From: CAYMCQ01 sp964389025
Lineage (GTDB): Bacteria > Verrucomicrobiota > Verrucomicrobiia > Limisphaerales > CAYMCQ01
Assembly (NCBI GenBank): GCA_964389025.1
Contig: CAYMCQ010000009.1
Span: forward strand, 14,243 to 78,242
Direction: 5' to 3'
Length of the DNA stretch: 64,000 nt
Position 1 is the stretch's first letter. Every line of letters starts with the position of its first letter. This document shows, piece after piece, positions 33,621 to 43,777 of this stretch. A model generated the notes under the pieces. It saw only the letters and a program-made list of their open reading frames with translations, did not search any database and was not told where the DNA came from. Made by a program: the position numbers and the translations under genes.

Positions 33621-35531
33621 ATGAATCCCGGCGTTGTTTCTTCCGAACCACAGCCAGCACAACTTCCAAAAACTTCCCGCAGTCCGTGGTCGTGGATTCC
33701 GACGCTTTATTTCGCGGAAGGGTTGCCTTATGTCGTCGTGATGACAGTGGCGGTGATCATGTATAAAGGGCTGGGGCTGTCGAACACGGACATCGCGCTT
33801 TACACGAGCTGGCTTTATCTGCCGTGGGTCATCAAGCCGCTCTGGAGTCCGGTGGTGGACATCTTGAAAACGCGGCGGATGTGGATCTGGGTGATGCAAC
33901 TCATCATCGGCGGCGGACTGGCGGGCGTGGCGCTGACGATTCCCGCGCCAAATTTTGTTCAACTGACGCTCGCGTTCCTCTGGCTGCTGGCGTTCAGTTC
34001 CGCGACGCACGACATCGCGGCGGACGGTTTCTATCTGCTGGCGACGACGGAAGGCGAGCAGGCGTTTTTCGTCGGCATCCGCAGCACGTTTTACCGGCTG
34101 GCGATGATTGGTGGGCAGGGATTGCTGGTCATCTTCGCGGGAATCATCCAAAGCAATACCGGCTTGCCGAAAATTGAATTGCAGCTCGCGGCCAAACCCG
34201 GCGCAGCAATCGTGCAGACAATTGAAACGAATGCGACATGGTTTGTTTCTCCGTCGCCGACACAGCCAGGCCTTTTCATCGTCGTGCAAGCTGACAAAAT
34301 TGAAATCAGTCCCGAGCCGCGCAGCAAAAAGGAAATCGGCGAGCTGACGGCGGCAGCAAAAGCGCGCAATACCGCGAATGGTTTCTACAAGCCGGAAAAA
34401 AAATCCGACGGCAACGACTGGCTTTCCGTTTTTTTCCATTGGACCGGCGCGCCGTTCCGCGCCATCGGCGCAAAACTTGAACCGTGGTTGCGCGAACATT
34501 TCAGCGCGACACAGACGAAAAGCGACATGGCAGGAAGCATCGGCACGGCGCAGTTGCAGCTTTCGCGCAAGCCAGACAAAGAAGTCGTGGTCACGACCGG
34601 TTTGAAGTCCGGCGACAAAAGCATCTCGCTTGCGGAAGGTTCGCGGCTGATCTTTAACGACCAGAATTGGAACAAGCCGGCGCTCGTTGTGTTTCAGCTT
34701 GATCCGAAATTGCGGGCGGAGTCAGCGGCGGTTTACGAGGTTCGCTCCGGCAACATACCGCTTTCGTGGACGCTCACGTTTCTTTTGCTGACGGGAATGT
34801 TTTTGTTCTTCGGCATCTACCACAAATTCATTTTGCCACGGCCAGCCAGCGACAAACCGGGCGATGCCAGTTCAATCCTTCGCTTCGTCGCGGAATTTTT
34901 CCGCACGTTCGGAAGTTACTTCAGAAAGCCAAAAATTTTAATGCTGCTGTTGTTCCTGCTGTTCTATCGCTTTGCCGAGGCGCAACTCGTGAAAATGGTC
35001 GCGCCGTTTTTGCTCGATGGCCGTGAAGTCGGCGGGCTTGGGTTGACGACGGGGCAAGTCGGTTTCGTTTACGGCACCGTCGGAATCATTGCGCTGACGT
35101 GCGGCGGTTTGCTCGGCGGCATGGTCGCTTCGAAGCACGGATTGAAACGGTGGCTCTGGCCGATGGTGCTCATCATGCACTTGCCGGATGCGATGTTTGT
35201 TTACCTTGCCTACGCGCAGCCGGATAATTTTTTCACAATCAACTTTTGCGTCGCCGTCGAACAGTTCGGCTATGGCTTCGGCTTCACGGCCTACATGCTC
35301 TACATGATCTACATCGCGCGCGGCCAGCATCAGACGGCGCACTACGCCATTTGCACCGGCTTCATGGCCATGGGCATGATGTTCCCCGGAATGTGGAGCG
35401 GCTGGTTGCAGGAACTCATCGGCTACCAGCACTTTTTCGTCTGGGTGATGCTGGCGACGATCCCAGGATTCATCGTCGCGGCGCTGGTTCCGCTCGACCG
35501 CGAGTTTGGGAAGAAAAACAAATCGGGTTGA
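33621..35531 (+). CDS. AmpG-like MFS permease with a 200-residue insertion
   Basis: 636 residues; AmpG-type permeases are 400-490. The N-half has helices at about 24-48 (LYFAEGLPYVVVMTVAVIMY), then TSWLYLPWVIKPLWSPVVDI as the MFS loop motif, and helix 5 (RLAMIGGQGLLVIFAGII) to about residue 180. Residues about 180-380 are hydrophilic (Lys/Asp/Glu rich, with KPEKKSDGNDW and TLGTAQLQL-like strands) and fall between helices 5 and 6, so on the periplasmic side if the N-terminus is inside. Helices resume with SWTLTFLLLTGMFLFFGIYH. The family imports muropeptides or related glycopeptides. GTG-started neighbour 19 bases downstream reads in the same direction. Confidence 0.82.
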   Translation: MNPGVVSSEPQPAQLPKTSRSPWSWIPTLYFAEGLPYVVVMTVAVIMYKGLGLSNTDIALYTSWLYLPWVIKPLWSPVVDILKTRRMWIWVMQLIIGGGLAGVALTIPAPNFVQLTLAFLWLLAFSSATHDIAADGFYLLATTEGEQAFFVGIRSTFYRLAMIGGQGLLVIFAGIIQSNTGLPKIELQLAAKPGAAIVQTIETNATWFVSPSPTQPGLFIVVQADKIEISPEPRSKKEIGELTAAAKARNTANGFYKPEKKSDGNDWLSVFFHWTGAPFRAIGAKLEPWLREHFSATQTKSDMAGSIGTAQLQLSRKPDKEVVVTTGLKSGDKSISLAEGSRLIFNDQNWNKPALVVFQLDPKLRAESAAVYEVRSGNIPLSWTLTFLLLTGMFLFFGIYHKFILPRPASDKPGDASSILRFVAEFFRTFGSYFRKPKILMLLLFLLFYRFAEAQLVKMVAPFLLDGREVGGLGLTTGQVGFVYGTVGIIALTCGGLLGGMVASKHGLKRWLWPMVLIMHLPDAMFVYLAYAQPDNFFTINFCVAVEQFGYGFGFTAYMLYMIYIARGQHQTAHYAICTGFMAMGMMFPGMWSGWLQELIGYQHFFVWVMLATIPGFIVAALVPLDREFGKKNKSG

Positions 35532-35549
35532 GTCGCCAAAAATTTTCAC

Positions 35550-38171
35550 GTGACAACGCTTCGGCAAACTCGGCTGGCAGTGGTTCTGCCGGGTGGCGCT
35601 ATTCTTGGCGCAATTTTTTTCCTCTGGTGGAATTGTTCGTCGAACGACAGCATCAATTTCCTTTCCAAGCATCGCGGCGCGGATTGGATTGTTTATCCGA
35701 CGCCGCCTGACGCCAGCGCGCACTGGATGGCCGAATTGAGCGGTGAATTTCGACGGGTGTTCGTGATGAGCGACGTTCCCAGTTCTGCGACGGCGACATT
35801 CTGCGCATTCAAGCACTGCAAAATCATCGTCAACGGCCAAAGCATCAGCACTGACGGCGAATCGAATTGGAAGCGGCCAAAGAGAATTGATGTTTCAAAA
35901 TACCTTCGCGCCGGCACGAATGAAATTTCTGTGACAGTTTCAAATCGTGACGGCCCGCCGGGGCTGTGGCTGCGGCTGGAAGCGGGCAAATTCGCGCTGG
36001 CTACCGATGAAAAATGGGATTGCTCGCTGGCTGGCGCGGTCTGGCGTCGCGCAGCATTGGCTCGCGAGCCGCGAGAAATCCGCGCGGGCAATTTGATCTT
36101 CGGCGGAGAACAGCCAGCAGCTTCGTTCCTGGCGCGGTGGCCGACGTTGCTGCTGTTTACAACTGTCCCAGCGGGAATTTTGATTGTCGTTTTCGTTTTC
36201 GCTCGAAAACCGGTGATGCTGAACTTTCTGACAGCGCGGCCGGTCGCATCAATCGTGGGAACTGCTGCGCTCCTCTGGCTCGCGCTTTTTATCAACAACA
36301 TCCCGGTGCTTCCGCATTTGGTTGGCTTCGATGCCAGTTCCCATCTCGAATACATCCAATACATCCGCACAAAATGGGCGCTGCCGCTGCCGCATGAGGG
36401 CTTCGAGATGTTTCAGCCGCCGCTTTACTACGCGCTGTCGGCGCTGTCGGTGACCGTGCTCTCCATTTCCAACGATGGCGCTTTCGATGTCTTGCGGGCG
36501 ATGACTTTTGGCATCGGCGTCGTTCACATCGCGTTCATTTTTCTGTCGCTGCGATTGATTTTTCCGAACCAACTTCAAAAACAAATCGTTGGACTACTGC
36601 TCGCGGCGTTCCTGCCAATGCACATCTACCTTTCGCACTTCACGACGAACGAGACTCTCGCCGCGACGTTGGTGACAATGACGCTCTATCTGACGCTGCG
36701 AATCCTGCGCGCCGAAAAAGTTTCCGAGCGGGCGTGCAAATTATTGGGATTGTGCCTCGGCGCGGCGTTGCTGGCGAAGGCGTCGGCGCTGTTGGTCGTT
36801 CCTTTTGTGTTCGTCGCGCTGGCGCAGAAAGTTTTCGCAGCGAGGCAAACACAGCGCGAATGGTTGCGGTTGCTTGCGCTAACGATAGTCGCGTGCCTTG
36901 CGGTTTGCGGCTGGCATTACGGGCGGATGTGGATCCAGTGCGGCAATCCGCTGATCTTCAACTGGGATTCAGGCGGCGGATTCGCGTGGTGGCAGGAGAA
37001 CGGTTATCACATGAGCGGCGATTTTTTCCGGTTCGGAAAATCTCTCGCCAGTCCCCTGTTCAGCGGCTTCAACGGTCTGCCGGATGGAATCTACTCGACG
37101 CTCTGGGGCGACGCGCTCATTGGCGGAAAATCCACGATGGCATTTCGTCCGCCGTGGAATTATGACCTGATGGCTGCGGGCTATCTACTGGCGCTGATTC
37201 CCACTGCGCTCATCGTTATTGGCGCGGCGCGCTTGCTCTGGAAATTTCTTCGTGCTCCCGACGCGGACGGATTGTTGCTCGGCGGATTTGCGGCGATGGT
37301 GGCGCTGGCAATTGCCTGGATGAGCCTCAAAGTCCCGTCGTATGCGCAGATCAAAGCGTTTTATGGACTGTCCGCTTTATTGCCTCTCGCCGTTTTTGCA
37401 GGGGCCGGCTGGGAATTTATTTTCGCGCGCGGAAAAATTTTGCGGACAGTTTCGTTATTGCTGCTCGGCGCATGGGCCATAAACAGTTACGCGAGCTTTT
37501 GGATTTGTCACAACGCGCCAGCTACGCATCTGGCGAATGGGCTTTCAAAGGCGCGCGAAATGCGGGCACAGGAAGCTTTGCGGGAGTTTTCACAGGCAGT
37601 TCGCATTGATCCAACAAACGTTGCGATCCGAGCGTTTGAAGCAGATGTCTTGTCGCTCCTGGGCGAAAGCGATGCCCGCGGAAAAATCCGGCAGCTCGTA
37701 ACAGAACATCCAGACTCACCAATAGCTCTTGTCCAGGCAGCACTCATCCTGAGCGAATCGGGAGACATTGAGGAAGCTCTTCAATATGCCGGACATGCCG
37801 TTCGGCTTGCGCCCGAATATGCGCTGGCACAGCAGCTTTTTTGCAAGCTGCTGCTCGATTTGGGGCGGAACGACGAAGTCATCGCCACAGCACCGAACGC
37901 ACTTGGCGTCGCACCCTACAATCCATCGCTCCATTTTAATTTTGGGATCGCGCTGTCGCGGCGGGGCAAAATCGAAGACGGTATCGGCCAGTTGCGGCTG
38001 GCTTCTGCATTGCAACCAAGCTGGTTTGAAGCGCATCTCCGGCTCGCCGAAGTCTTGATCCAGCGCGGCGAACTGGACGAGGCCGCGCGGCATCTTTCCT
38101 ACGCGCTGCGTTTGAAACCGAACGACGCCGAGGCGCAGAAACTTCTGGAGCTTTGTAGATCGAAAAAATAA
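35550..38171 (+). CDS. Membrane glycosyltransferase (GT39/ArnT-like) with N-terminal beta-sandwich and C-terminal TPRs
   Basis: 873 residues from GTG 35550. A first helix (about 9-28) is followed by about 170 residues of beta-sandwich (SGEFRRVFVMSDVPSSATAT, IVNGQSISTDGES, GTNEISVTVSNRDGPPGLWL) that looks like a galactose-binding-like domain. Helices start near 205; HLVGFDASSHLEYIQYI near 265 has the acidic first loop of GT39/GT83 enzymes, which use a lipid-linked sugar. Some ten more helices run to about 650. After that come four or five TPRs (AQEALREFSQAVRIDPTNVA, IEEALQYAGHAVRLAPEYAL, PYNPSLHFNFGIALSRRGKI, LDEAARHLSYALRLKPNDAE). It starts 18 bases after the permease gene, so the two are probably in one operon. 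Confidence 0.8.
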   Translation: MTTLRQTRLAVVLPGGAILGAIFFLWWNCSSNDSINFLSKHRGADWIVYPTPPDASAHWMAELSGEFRRVFVMSDVPSSATATFCAFKHCKIIVNGQSISTDGESNWKRPKRIDVSKYLRAGTNEISVTVSNRDGPPGLWLRLEAGKFALATDEKWDCSLAGAVWRRAALAREPREIRAGNLIFGGEQPAASFLARWPTLLLFTTVPAGILIVVFVFARKPVMLNFLTARPVASIVGTAALLWLALFINNIPVLPHLVGFDASSHLEYIQYIRTKWALPLPHEGFEMFQPPLYYALSALSVTVLSISNDGAFDVLRAMTFGIGVVHIAFIFLSLRLIFPNQLQKQIVGLLLAAFLPMHIYLSHFTTNETLAATLVTMTLYLTLRILRAEKVSERACKLLGLCLGAALLAKASALLVVPFVFVALAQKVFAARQTQREWLRLLALTIVACLAVCGWHYGRMWIQCGNPLIFNWDSGGGFAWWQENGYHMSGDFFRFGKSLASPLFSGFNGLPDGIYSTLWGDALIGGKSTMAFRPPWNYDLMAAGYLLALIPTALIVIGAARLLWKFLRAPDADGLLLGGFAAMVALAIAWMSLKVPSYAQIKAFYGLSALLPLAVFAGAGWEFIFARGKILRTVSLLLLGAWAINSYASFWICHNAPATHLANGLSKAREMRAQEALREFSQAVRIDPTNVAIRAFEADVLSLLGESDARGKIRQLVTEHPDSPIALVQAALILSESGDIEEALQYAGHAVRLAPEYALAQQLFCKLLLDLGRNDEVIATAPNALGVAPYNPSLHFNFGIALSRRGKIEDGIGQLRLASALQPSWFEAHLRLAEVLIQRGELDEAARHLSYALRLKPNDAEAQKLLELCRSKK

Positions 38172-38210
38172 GGCGGATAAAAAGCAAAGCTTCCTTCGCC
38201 TTTTATCCGC
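38165..38210 (-). terminator. Convergent terminator hairpin
   Basis: GCGGATAAAAAG (38173-38184) pairs with CTTTTATCCGC (38200-38210). On the minus strand the stem is followed by TTATTTTTT, so it should end the DUF5069 transcript; on the plus strand it may stop the glycosyltransferase transcript. Confidence 0.75.
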
Positions 38211-38229
38211 GTGTGGCGGAATCGTGAAA

Positions 38230-38670
38230 TTATTTCAACACCGCTTCGTGGAATTCCTTCCAGTCGTCGAGATTGTTCAGGTTGATGGCGTCCTTGAACG
38301 CGCTCGCGTCATCGGGCAATCCGTTAGCGTCGAGGATGGATTTGCGCGTGGCGTCGTCGTGATTGTAGCCGCGGATGGCGGCGTTGAGCTTTTCGATCGA
38401 GGCTTTGTCGAGCTTGGTCGCGTTTTTCTTGACCCACGCTTCGAACTGCGGATAGGTTGGCTTACTGTCCTTGACGAATTTGATGACCGCGTCGCGGTCC
38501 ATGCCGAGGCCATCAATGACCATCTGGTCGTAGCCTTTGCCCGCGCCGGGATAGCCGGCGGCGAGTTTGCCGCGCGATTCGAGCGAGAGTTTGAGCCAGA
38601 GACGCGGCAGATGCAGAACGCCGAGCGGGCCGGCGACGCCGGAACTGATGAGAGGGACGATAGTATTCAT
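38230..38670 (-). CDS. DUF5069 family protein
   Basis: 146 residues from ATG 38670 with AAGGAA about 8 bases before it; an in-frame upstream extension is ignored. The DUF5069 pattern is plain: GPLGVLHLPRLWLKLSLESR at the start (the rest of the family reads LGVLHLPRLWLK-LLL), GYDQMVIDGLGMDRDAVIKF, FEAWVKKNATKLDKASIEKL and AAIRGYNHDDATRKSILD. Function unknown. Single gene with a terminator. It lies between two membrane glycosyltransferase genes that read in the other direction. Confidence 0.88.
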   Translation of the reverse strand: MNTIVPLISSGVAGPLGVLHLPRLWLKLSLESRGKLAAGYPGAGKGYDQMVIDGLGMDRDAVIKFVKDSKPTYPQFEAWVKKNATKLDKASIEKLNAAIRGYNHDDATRKSILDANGLPDDASAFKDAINLNNLDDWKEFHEAVLK

Positions 38671-38827
38671 GTTTTTTAATTTCCTTCGCGCTGAGACTAA
38701 GAAACTGCGGGGCGCGGTCAACAGAAAATTTTAGGGCAAGGCAAATAAGTTTTTTACAGGCTAGCGCAATGCGGCCTGGTAAAATCCGCTGGCGTTGTAT
38801 TTGAAATCTGATTGATTCGTCGCGCGT

Positions 38828-40453
38828 ATGGAGAAACCGCCTGAGCAACCTTCCCATTGGAAGCGCTTCAGTCCTGTCTGGCCGTGGCTGGTTCTGTTGG
38901 CAGTCCTCGTTTTCGTAACGGTCTTGCGCGTGCGGACGCTCGATCTTCCGCTGGAACGCGACGAGGGTGAATACGCGTATGCCGGCCAGCTTCTTTTGCG
39001 CGGTGTGCCGCCCTACACGCTGGCGTATAACATGAAGTTGCCCGGCACTTACCTTGTCTATGCCGGAATGCTCGCAGCCTTCGGCGAAACCGAGACGGCG
39101 ATTCGCTTTGGACTATTGCTGTTCAATGCCGCCACAATTGTTCTCGTTTTTCTTTTGGGCAGACGGCTGTTCGACGCGCCGACGGGGATTGTCGCCTGCG
39201 TGATTTACGCGCTGACATCGCTGAGTCCCGGCGTGCTGGGCATGTCTGCGCACGCGAACCATTTCGTAATTTTTTTCGCTCTGTGGGCGATTCTCGTTTT
39301 GCTTCGTGCAGTGGATCAAGAGCGAGCCGGAAATTTCTTTTTCAGCGGATTGCTTTTCGGCCTCGCCTTTTTGATGAAACAACAGGGAGTCTTTTTTTTA
39401 TTATTTGGAGGCTGCTATTTGCTCTGGCAGGAATTTCGCACTCGGCTAACGAACTGGACACATCTCGTGCGGCATGTCGCAGCCTTTAGCCTCGGAGCAA
39501 TCATTCCATTTGCCGTGACCTGCCTCGTTTTGTTTTGGTGCGGCGCGTTTTCCAAATTTTGGTTTTGGACGTTTTCTTACTCGCGCACTTACGCAACTCT
39601 CCTGCCATTGCGCGAAGCTGGATTGTCTTTGATGGTCCGCCTGAAAACGTTTGCATGGCCGGAACACTTTTTGTGGGTATTTGCCGCGCTTGGTCTGGTG
39701 TGTCTGTTTTGCTGCAAGGGCTTGCGAGCGCAGTTATTGTTTCTTTCCGGGCTTTTGCTTGTATCCGTCGCCGCCGTGGCCATCGGATTCTATTTCCGAC
39801 CGCATTATTTTATTCTCGCTTTGCCGGTTCAGGGGCTCTTGAGCGCCGTTGCAGTGCGCCACTGTTCACAATGGGCCGGGCTGAGTCGCTTGCCCAAAAT
39901 CATCCGCCAACTGCTGCTGGGTTTGTTTCTTCTGACGACGCTGTCTTTGGCCGCGATGGAAATTTCCATTTATCACACCACGAATCAAATCAACCCGCGG
40001 ATTTACGAGGGCAATCCGTTTCACGAGGCGCGCGAGGTGGGACGCTACATCCGGGAACATTCCGCTCCGGATGCCCGTGTCGCAGTTGTCGGTTCCGAGC
40101 CGGAGATTTATTTTTATTCCCAGCGCCGTTCCGCCACCGGTTACATTTACACCTACGCGTTGATGGAAACGCATCCCTTCGCCGATCAGATGCAGCTCGA
40201 CATGATCCGGGAAATCGAAACCGCGCGGCCTGAGTTTTTCGTGTTCGTCAATTCTCAACTTTCGTGGATGCCGGAAGAAGGTTCGGGAAAAACGATTATC
40301 TCCTGGGCGGAAAAATATTGGAGCGAGTTTTATGAAATCGTCGGAATCGTTGACACGATTTCCGATTCAAAAACCAGATACGTTTGGGACGGCGCGGCGA
40401 AAAACTATCTGCCACGATCTAAAAATTACATCTTTGTCTTTCGACGGAAGTAA
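38828..40453 (+). CDS. GT39-type membrane glycosyltransferase
   Basis: 541 residues. First helix near 20-40 (WPWLVLLAVLVFVTVLRVRT), then LPLERDEGEYAYAGQLLLRG, the conserved E-R-D-E-x-E-Y loop of PMT/ArnT-like glycosyltransferases, in which the Asp is catalytic. YNMKLPGTYLVYAGMLAAFG follows, with ten or so more helices to about 380 and a C-terminal domain of about 150 residues (AREVGRYIREHSAPDARVAV, VGSEPEIYFYSQRRSATGYI). It transfers a sugar from a polyprenyl-phosphate carrier at the outer face of the inner membrane; acceptor unknown. Start ATG 38828. Convergent with fdhD (13 bases). Confidence 0.85.
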   Translation: MEKPPEQPSHWKRFSPVWPWLVLLAVLVFVTVLRVRTLDLPLERDEGEYAYAGQLLLRGVPPYTLAYNMKLPGTYLVYAGMLAAFGETETAIRFGLLLFNAATIVLVFLLGRRLFDAPTGIVACVIYALTSLSPGVLGMSAHANHFVIFFALWAILVLLRAVDQERAGNFFFSGLLFGLAFLMKQQGVFFLLFGGCYLLWQEFRTRLTNWTHLVRHVAAFSLGAIIPFAVTCLVLFWCGAFSKFWFWTFSYSRTYATLLPLREAGLSLMVRLKTFAWPEHFLWVFAALGLVCLFCCKGLRAQLLFLSGLLLVSVAAVAIGFYFRPHYFILALPVQGLLSAVAVRHCSQWAGLSRLPKIIRQLLLGLFLLTTLSLAAMEISIYHTTNQINPRIYEGNPFHEAREVGRYIREHSAPDARVAVVGSEPEIYFYSQRRSATGYIYTYALMETHPFADQMQLDMIREIETARPEFFVFVNSQLSWMPEEGSGKTIISWAEKYWSEFYEIVGIVDTISDSKTRYVWDGAAKNYLPRSKNYIFVFRRK

Positions 40454-40465
40454 ACTGCCTCAAGC

Positions 40466-41286
<821 letters not shown>

Positions 41287-41296
<10 letters not shown>

Positions 41297-41370
41297 GGAT
41301 TGAACACGGATTAAACACAGATGTGGAAAGAAGTAAATCCGTGTTCCATCTGTGTTTCATCTGTGGGTTA
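41287..41370. repeat. Palindromic repeat between fdhD and the molybdoenzyme gene
   Basis: CACGGATTGAACACGGATT and AAACACAGATG on the left return inverted as CATCTGTGTTTCATCTGTG and AATCCGTGTTCC on the right, with about 20 bases in the loop. It is a common intergenic style of repeat in this phylum. It covers the GTG start of fdhD and ends near the stop of the molybdoenzyme gene. Confidence 0.7.
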
Positions 41371-43755
41371 ACGAATTTTTTCCACGCGAACGGTCGCGTT
41401 GTAATCCGGCACGCCGCCCGCCGGGTCAACCACGCCGCGCCGGATCAAAACGTTTCCCTCCGGCCAGTGGATCTGCAGATTGCCCGGCGCAATTGGCGCG
41501 AGGAAAATTTTTCCATCAAGCGCTCCAATTTCATTCGACAGCGTCACCCGGTCGCCGTTTTTCAGATTCAATTCTGCAGCGTCGTCCGCATTCATCAGCA
41601 CCGCGTCGCGCGCAGCGCCGTTTAACGGGTCAACGTCCGCGTAAATCAGCGAGTTGAATTGTTTGCCTCGCCGCGTCGTGACGACAAAAGTAGCAGTCGA
41701 GGTAACGAGGCTCTGATCGGCTTTGGCCATCAGCGATTGGCTATCGGCTATTTTAGAAAGAGCTTCCTCATGTCGGCTGCTCCGGTGTTTTGAGGGCAAA
41801 GGCACAGCCTTGAAATGCGCCTTGCCGTCGGATGTCGGAAATTTTCCTTCGGCGCACAGATGTTCGCCGCCGTATTGGATCGCGTCGCCGGTGTTTTTCA
41901 GATGCTGGACGCCATCGTAGAACGGCACGACGCGCGCGATTTCCTCGCGCATTATCCAGCCGGTCTCGCAGCCGAGCAGGTGCGCGCGCTCAGGATAAGT
42001 TATTGCCGCAAGCTCGCGCAAAATTTTCCATTCCGCCCGCGCTTCGCCGACTTGTCGTGGAATTTCCGGGCTGAACATGATTCGCCGTTCGGTGCTGGTT
42101 TCCGTGCCGCCATCGTCCTGCTCGTAACGTGTTTTGGCGGGAAGCAAAATCACTTCGTCCTTCGCCTCGATGAACATTTGATCGGTCAAAATGATGTCCT
42201 GATGAACGCGCATCGGGACGTTCGCGAGCGCGGCGCGGACAAACTCCGGCTCCGGAAGCGTGCGGAGAAAATTTCCGCCGAGGCAGTAGAGCAGATCAAT
42301 TTCGCCGCGCGCGGAGGCGTTGACCATTTCCGTCGTGGCGAGTCCGGGCGAATCAGGAATCTGAAAACCGTAAAGCGCGGAAAGCGCAGCGGCATTTTCT
42401 TTGTTGATGGTTTTGCCGCCGGGAAGCGCCGTGGCATACGCGCCCATCTCCGCGCCGCCTTGCACCGAGGAATGTCCGCGAATGGGCATCAGCCCGCACT
42501 TGTCGCGACCAACGTAGCCGCGCGCAAGGCCGAGATTCAAAATCATCTGCACGGCGTCCGCGCCGAATTCGTGTTGCGTGATGCCCATGCTCCAGACGAG
42601 CACGGCGGTCTTGGCGTCGCGGATCAGTTCGGCAAATTCCGTCATGCCCGCGCGACTTATGCCTGACTGTGTTTCTAAAATAGCCAATGACCAATCGTCG
42701 ATAGCTGATTTCAACTCCTCGAAATCGGCGGTGTGATTGCGGATGAAGTTTTCGTTCAACCAGTTTTTCTCGATCAAAATCTTCAGCACGCCGGCAAGAA
42801 ACGCTATGTCGCCGCCGATGGAAACGGGAAACCAATAGTCGCAAAGGCTTGTTCCGAACACCGCGCTCTTTAAATTCGATGGAACCCAGTATCGCTCCAT
42901 GCCCGGCTCAAGATACGGATTCACAAGCACGATTTTTGTGCCGAGAGCCTTTGCCTCGTGAAGATATTTCGTTGTGACGGGCTGATCGTTCGCCGGGTTC
43001 GAGCCGAAAAAAATCACGAGGTCGGTGCCATACCAATCCTTGTAGCTGCACGTCGTGGCGGCGACGCCGACGGCGTGTTTCATCGCGGCGGTGCTGGGCG
43101 CGTGGCAGAGGCGTGCGGCGTTGTCCACGTTGTTCGTGCCGAGAAAGCGCGCGACTTTCTGCGCCATGTAATAAATTTCATTCGTCACCCCGCGCGACGT
43201 GACGAAGAACGCGAGACGCTTTGGATCGGTTGCGCGAATTTTTTTTGCGATGCGCACGTTCGCTTCGTCCCACGAAATACGCCTGAAACCGGGCGCATTT
43301 TTTTCGCGCAACATTGGAAACGGCAACCGGCCAAGCTCACGAAGCTGCGCGTTGTCGAATTGGAGCGCCGAGCACCGCCTCGGCGCGTTGGAATTGTCAG
43401 ATTCGAGCCGAGGCGGTGCTCGGCGCTCCGCCGCGAGCTTGGCTCGCAACGCCTCGATGTCCTCCAGCAACCGCACATCCAGTTCCGGCATCGTGTTCAG
43501 CCGAAGCAGATTCAGCCGCGTCATGCAGAGGTGAACGCCCTTGATCGTCCAATCGTGGAAACCGGCGACGCCCAGCGCGCAACCGTCGCAAACACCGCGT
43601 GACAAAACTTTCCAGGCGTAGGGGAGGTTGTCGCGATTTCTCCAAACCACGCCGACCATGTCGCGGAAATGTTTCGGCTTGGTTTGGCTCAAGCCGAACG
43701 GAATCAGCGAGCGGAGTTTTGCTCGCCAGTTTCTTTGAACTTTGTGGACGGACAT
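41368..43755 (-). CDS. FdhA/YdeP-like molybdopterin oxidoreductase alpha subunit
   Basis: 795 residues. The YdeP family (TIGR01701) is recognised by the start FRDMVGVVWRNRDNLPYAWK, SRGVCDGCALGVAGFHDWT, and further by FFVTSRGVTNEIYYMAQKVA, NVDNAARLCHAPSTAAMKHA (the Mo-loop, Cys as likely ligand), NPANDQPVTTKYLHEAKALG, GHSSVQGGAEMGAYATALPG and the C-terminal VVTTRRGKQFNSLIYADVDP. YdeP-like enzymes lack the N-terminal 4Fe-4S ferredoxin domain's full Cys set but bind bis-MGD; substrate not proven, formate and acid stress have been named. Residues about 109-131 are encoded by an inserted palindrome and residues about 645-675 are a loose linker. Upstream by 22 bases is a beta-hydroxyacid dehydrogenase; fdhD follows. 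Confidence 0.88.
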   Translation of the reverse strand: MSVHKVQRNWRAKLRSLIPFGLSQTKPKHFRDMVGVVWRNRDNLPYAWKVLSRGVCDGCALGVAGFHDWTIKGVHLCMTRLNLLRLNTMPELDVRLLEDIEALRAKLAAERRAPPRLESDNSNAPRRCSALQFDNAQLRELGRLPFPMLREKNAPGFRRISWDEANVRIAKKIRATDPKRLAFFVTSRGVTNEIYYMAQKVARFLGTNNVDNAARLCHAPSTAAMKHAVGVAATTCSYKDWYGTDLVIFFGSNPANDQPVTTKYLHEAKALGTKIVLVNPYLEPGMERYWVPSNLKSAVFGTSLCDYWFPVSIGGDIAFLAGVLKILIEKNWLNENFIRNHTADFEELKSAIDDWSLAILETQSGISRAGMTEFAELIRDAKTAVLVWSMGITQHEFGADAVQMILNLGLARGYVGRDKCGLMPIRGHSSVQGGAEMGAYATALPGGKTINKENAAALSALYGFQIPDSPGLATTEMVNASARGEIDLLYCLGGNFLRTLPEPEFVRAALANVPMRVHQDIILTDQMFIEAKDEVILLPAKTRYEQDDGGTETSTERRIMFSPEIPRQVGEARAEWKILRELAAITYPERAHLLGCETGWIMREEIARVVPFYDGVQHLKNTGDAIQYGGEHLCAEGKFPTSDGKAHFKAVPLPSKHRSSRHEEALSKIADSQSLMAKADQSLVTSTATFVVTTRRGKQFNSLIYADVDPLNGAARDAVLMNADDAAELNLKNGDRVTLSNEIGALDGKIFLAPIAPGNLQIHWPEGNVLIRRGVVDPAGGVPDYNATVRVEKIR
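43362..43429. repeat. Perfect 23-bp palindrome inserted in frame in the molybdoenzyme gene
   Basis: Arms 43362-43384 and 43407-43429 are perfect reverse complements with a 22-base loop; the arm contains GAGCGCCGAGCACCGCCTCG. It is translated as RRAPPRLESDNSNAPRRC, a run that the family does not need between the CDGC region and the FPMLRE region. Confidence 0.9.
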
Positions 43756-43777
43756 GGCTCGGAGAGCCTAAACGAAC

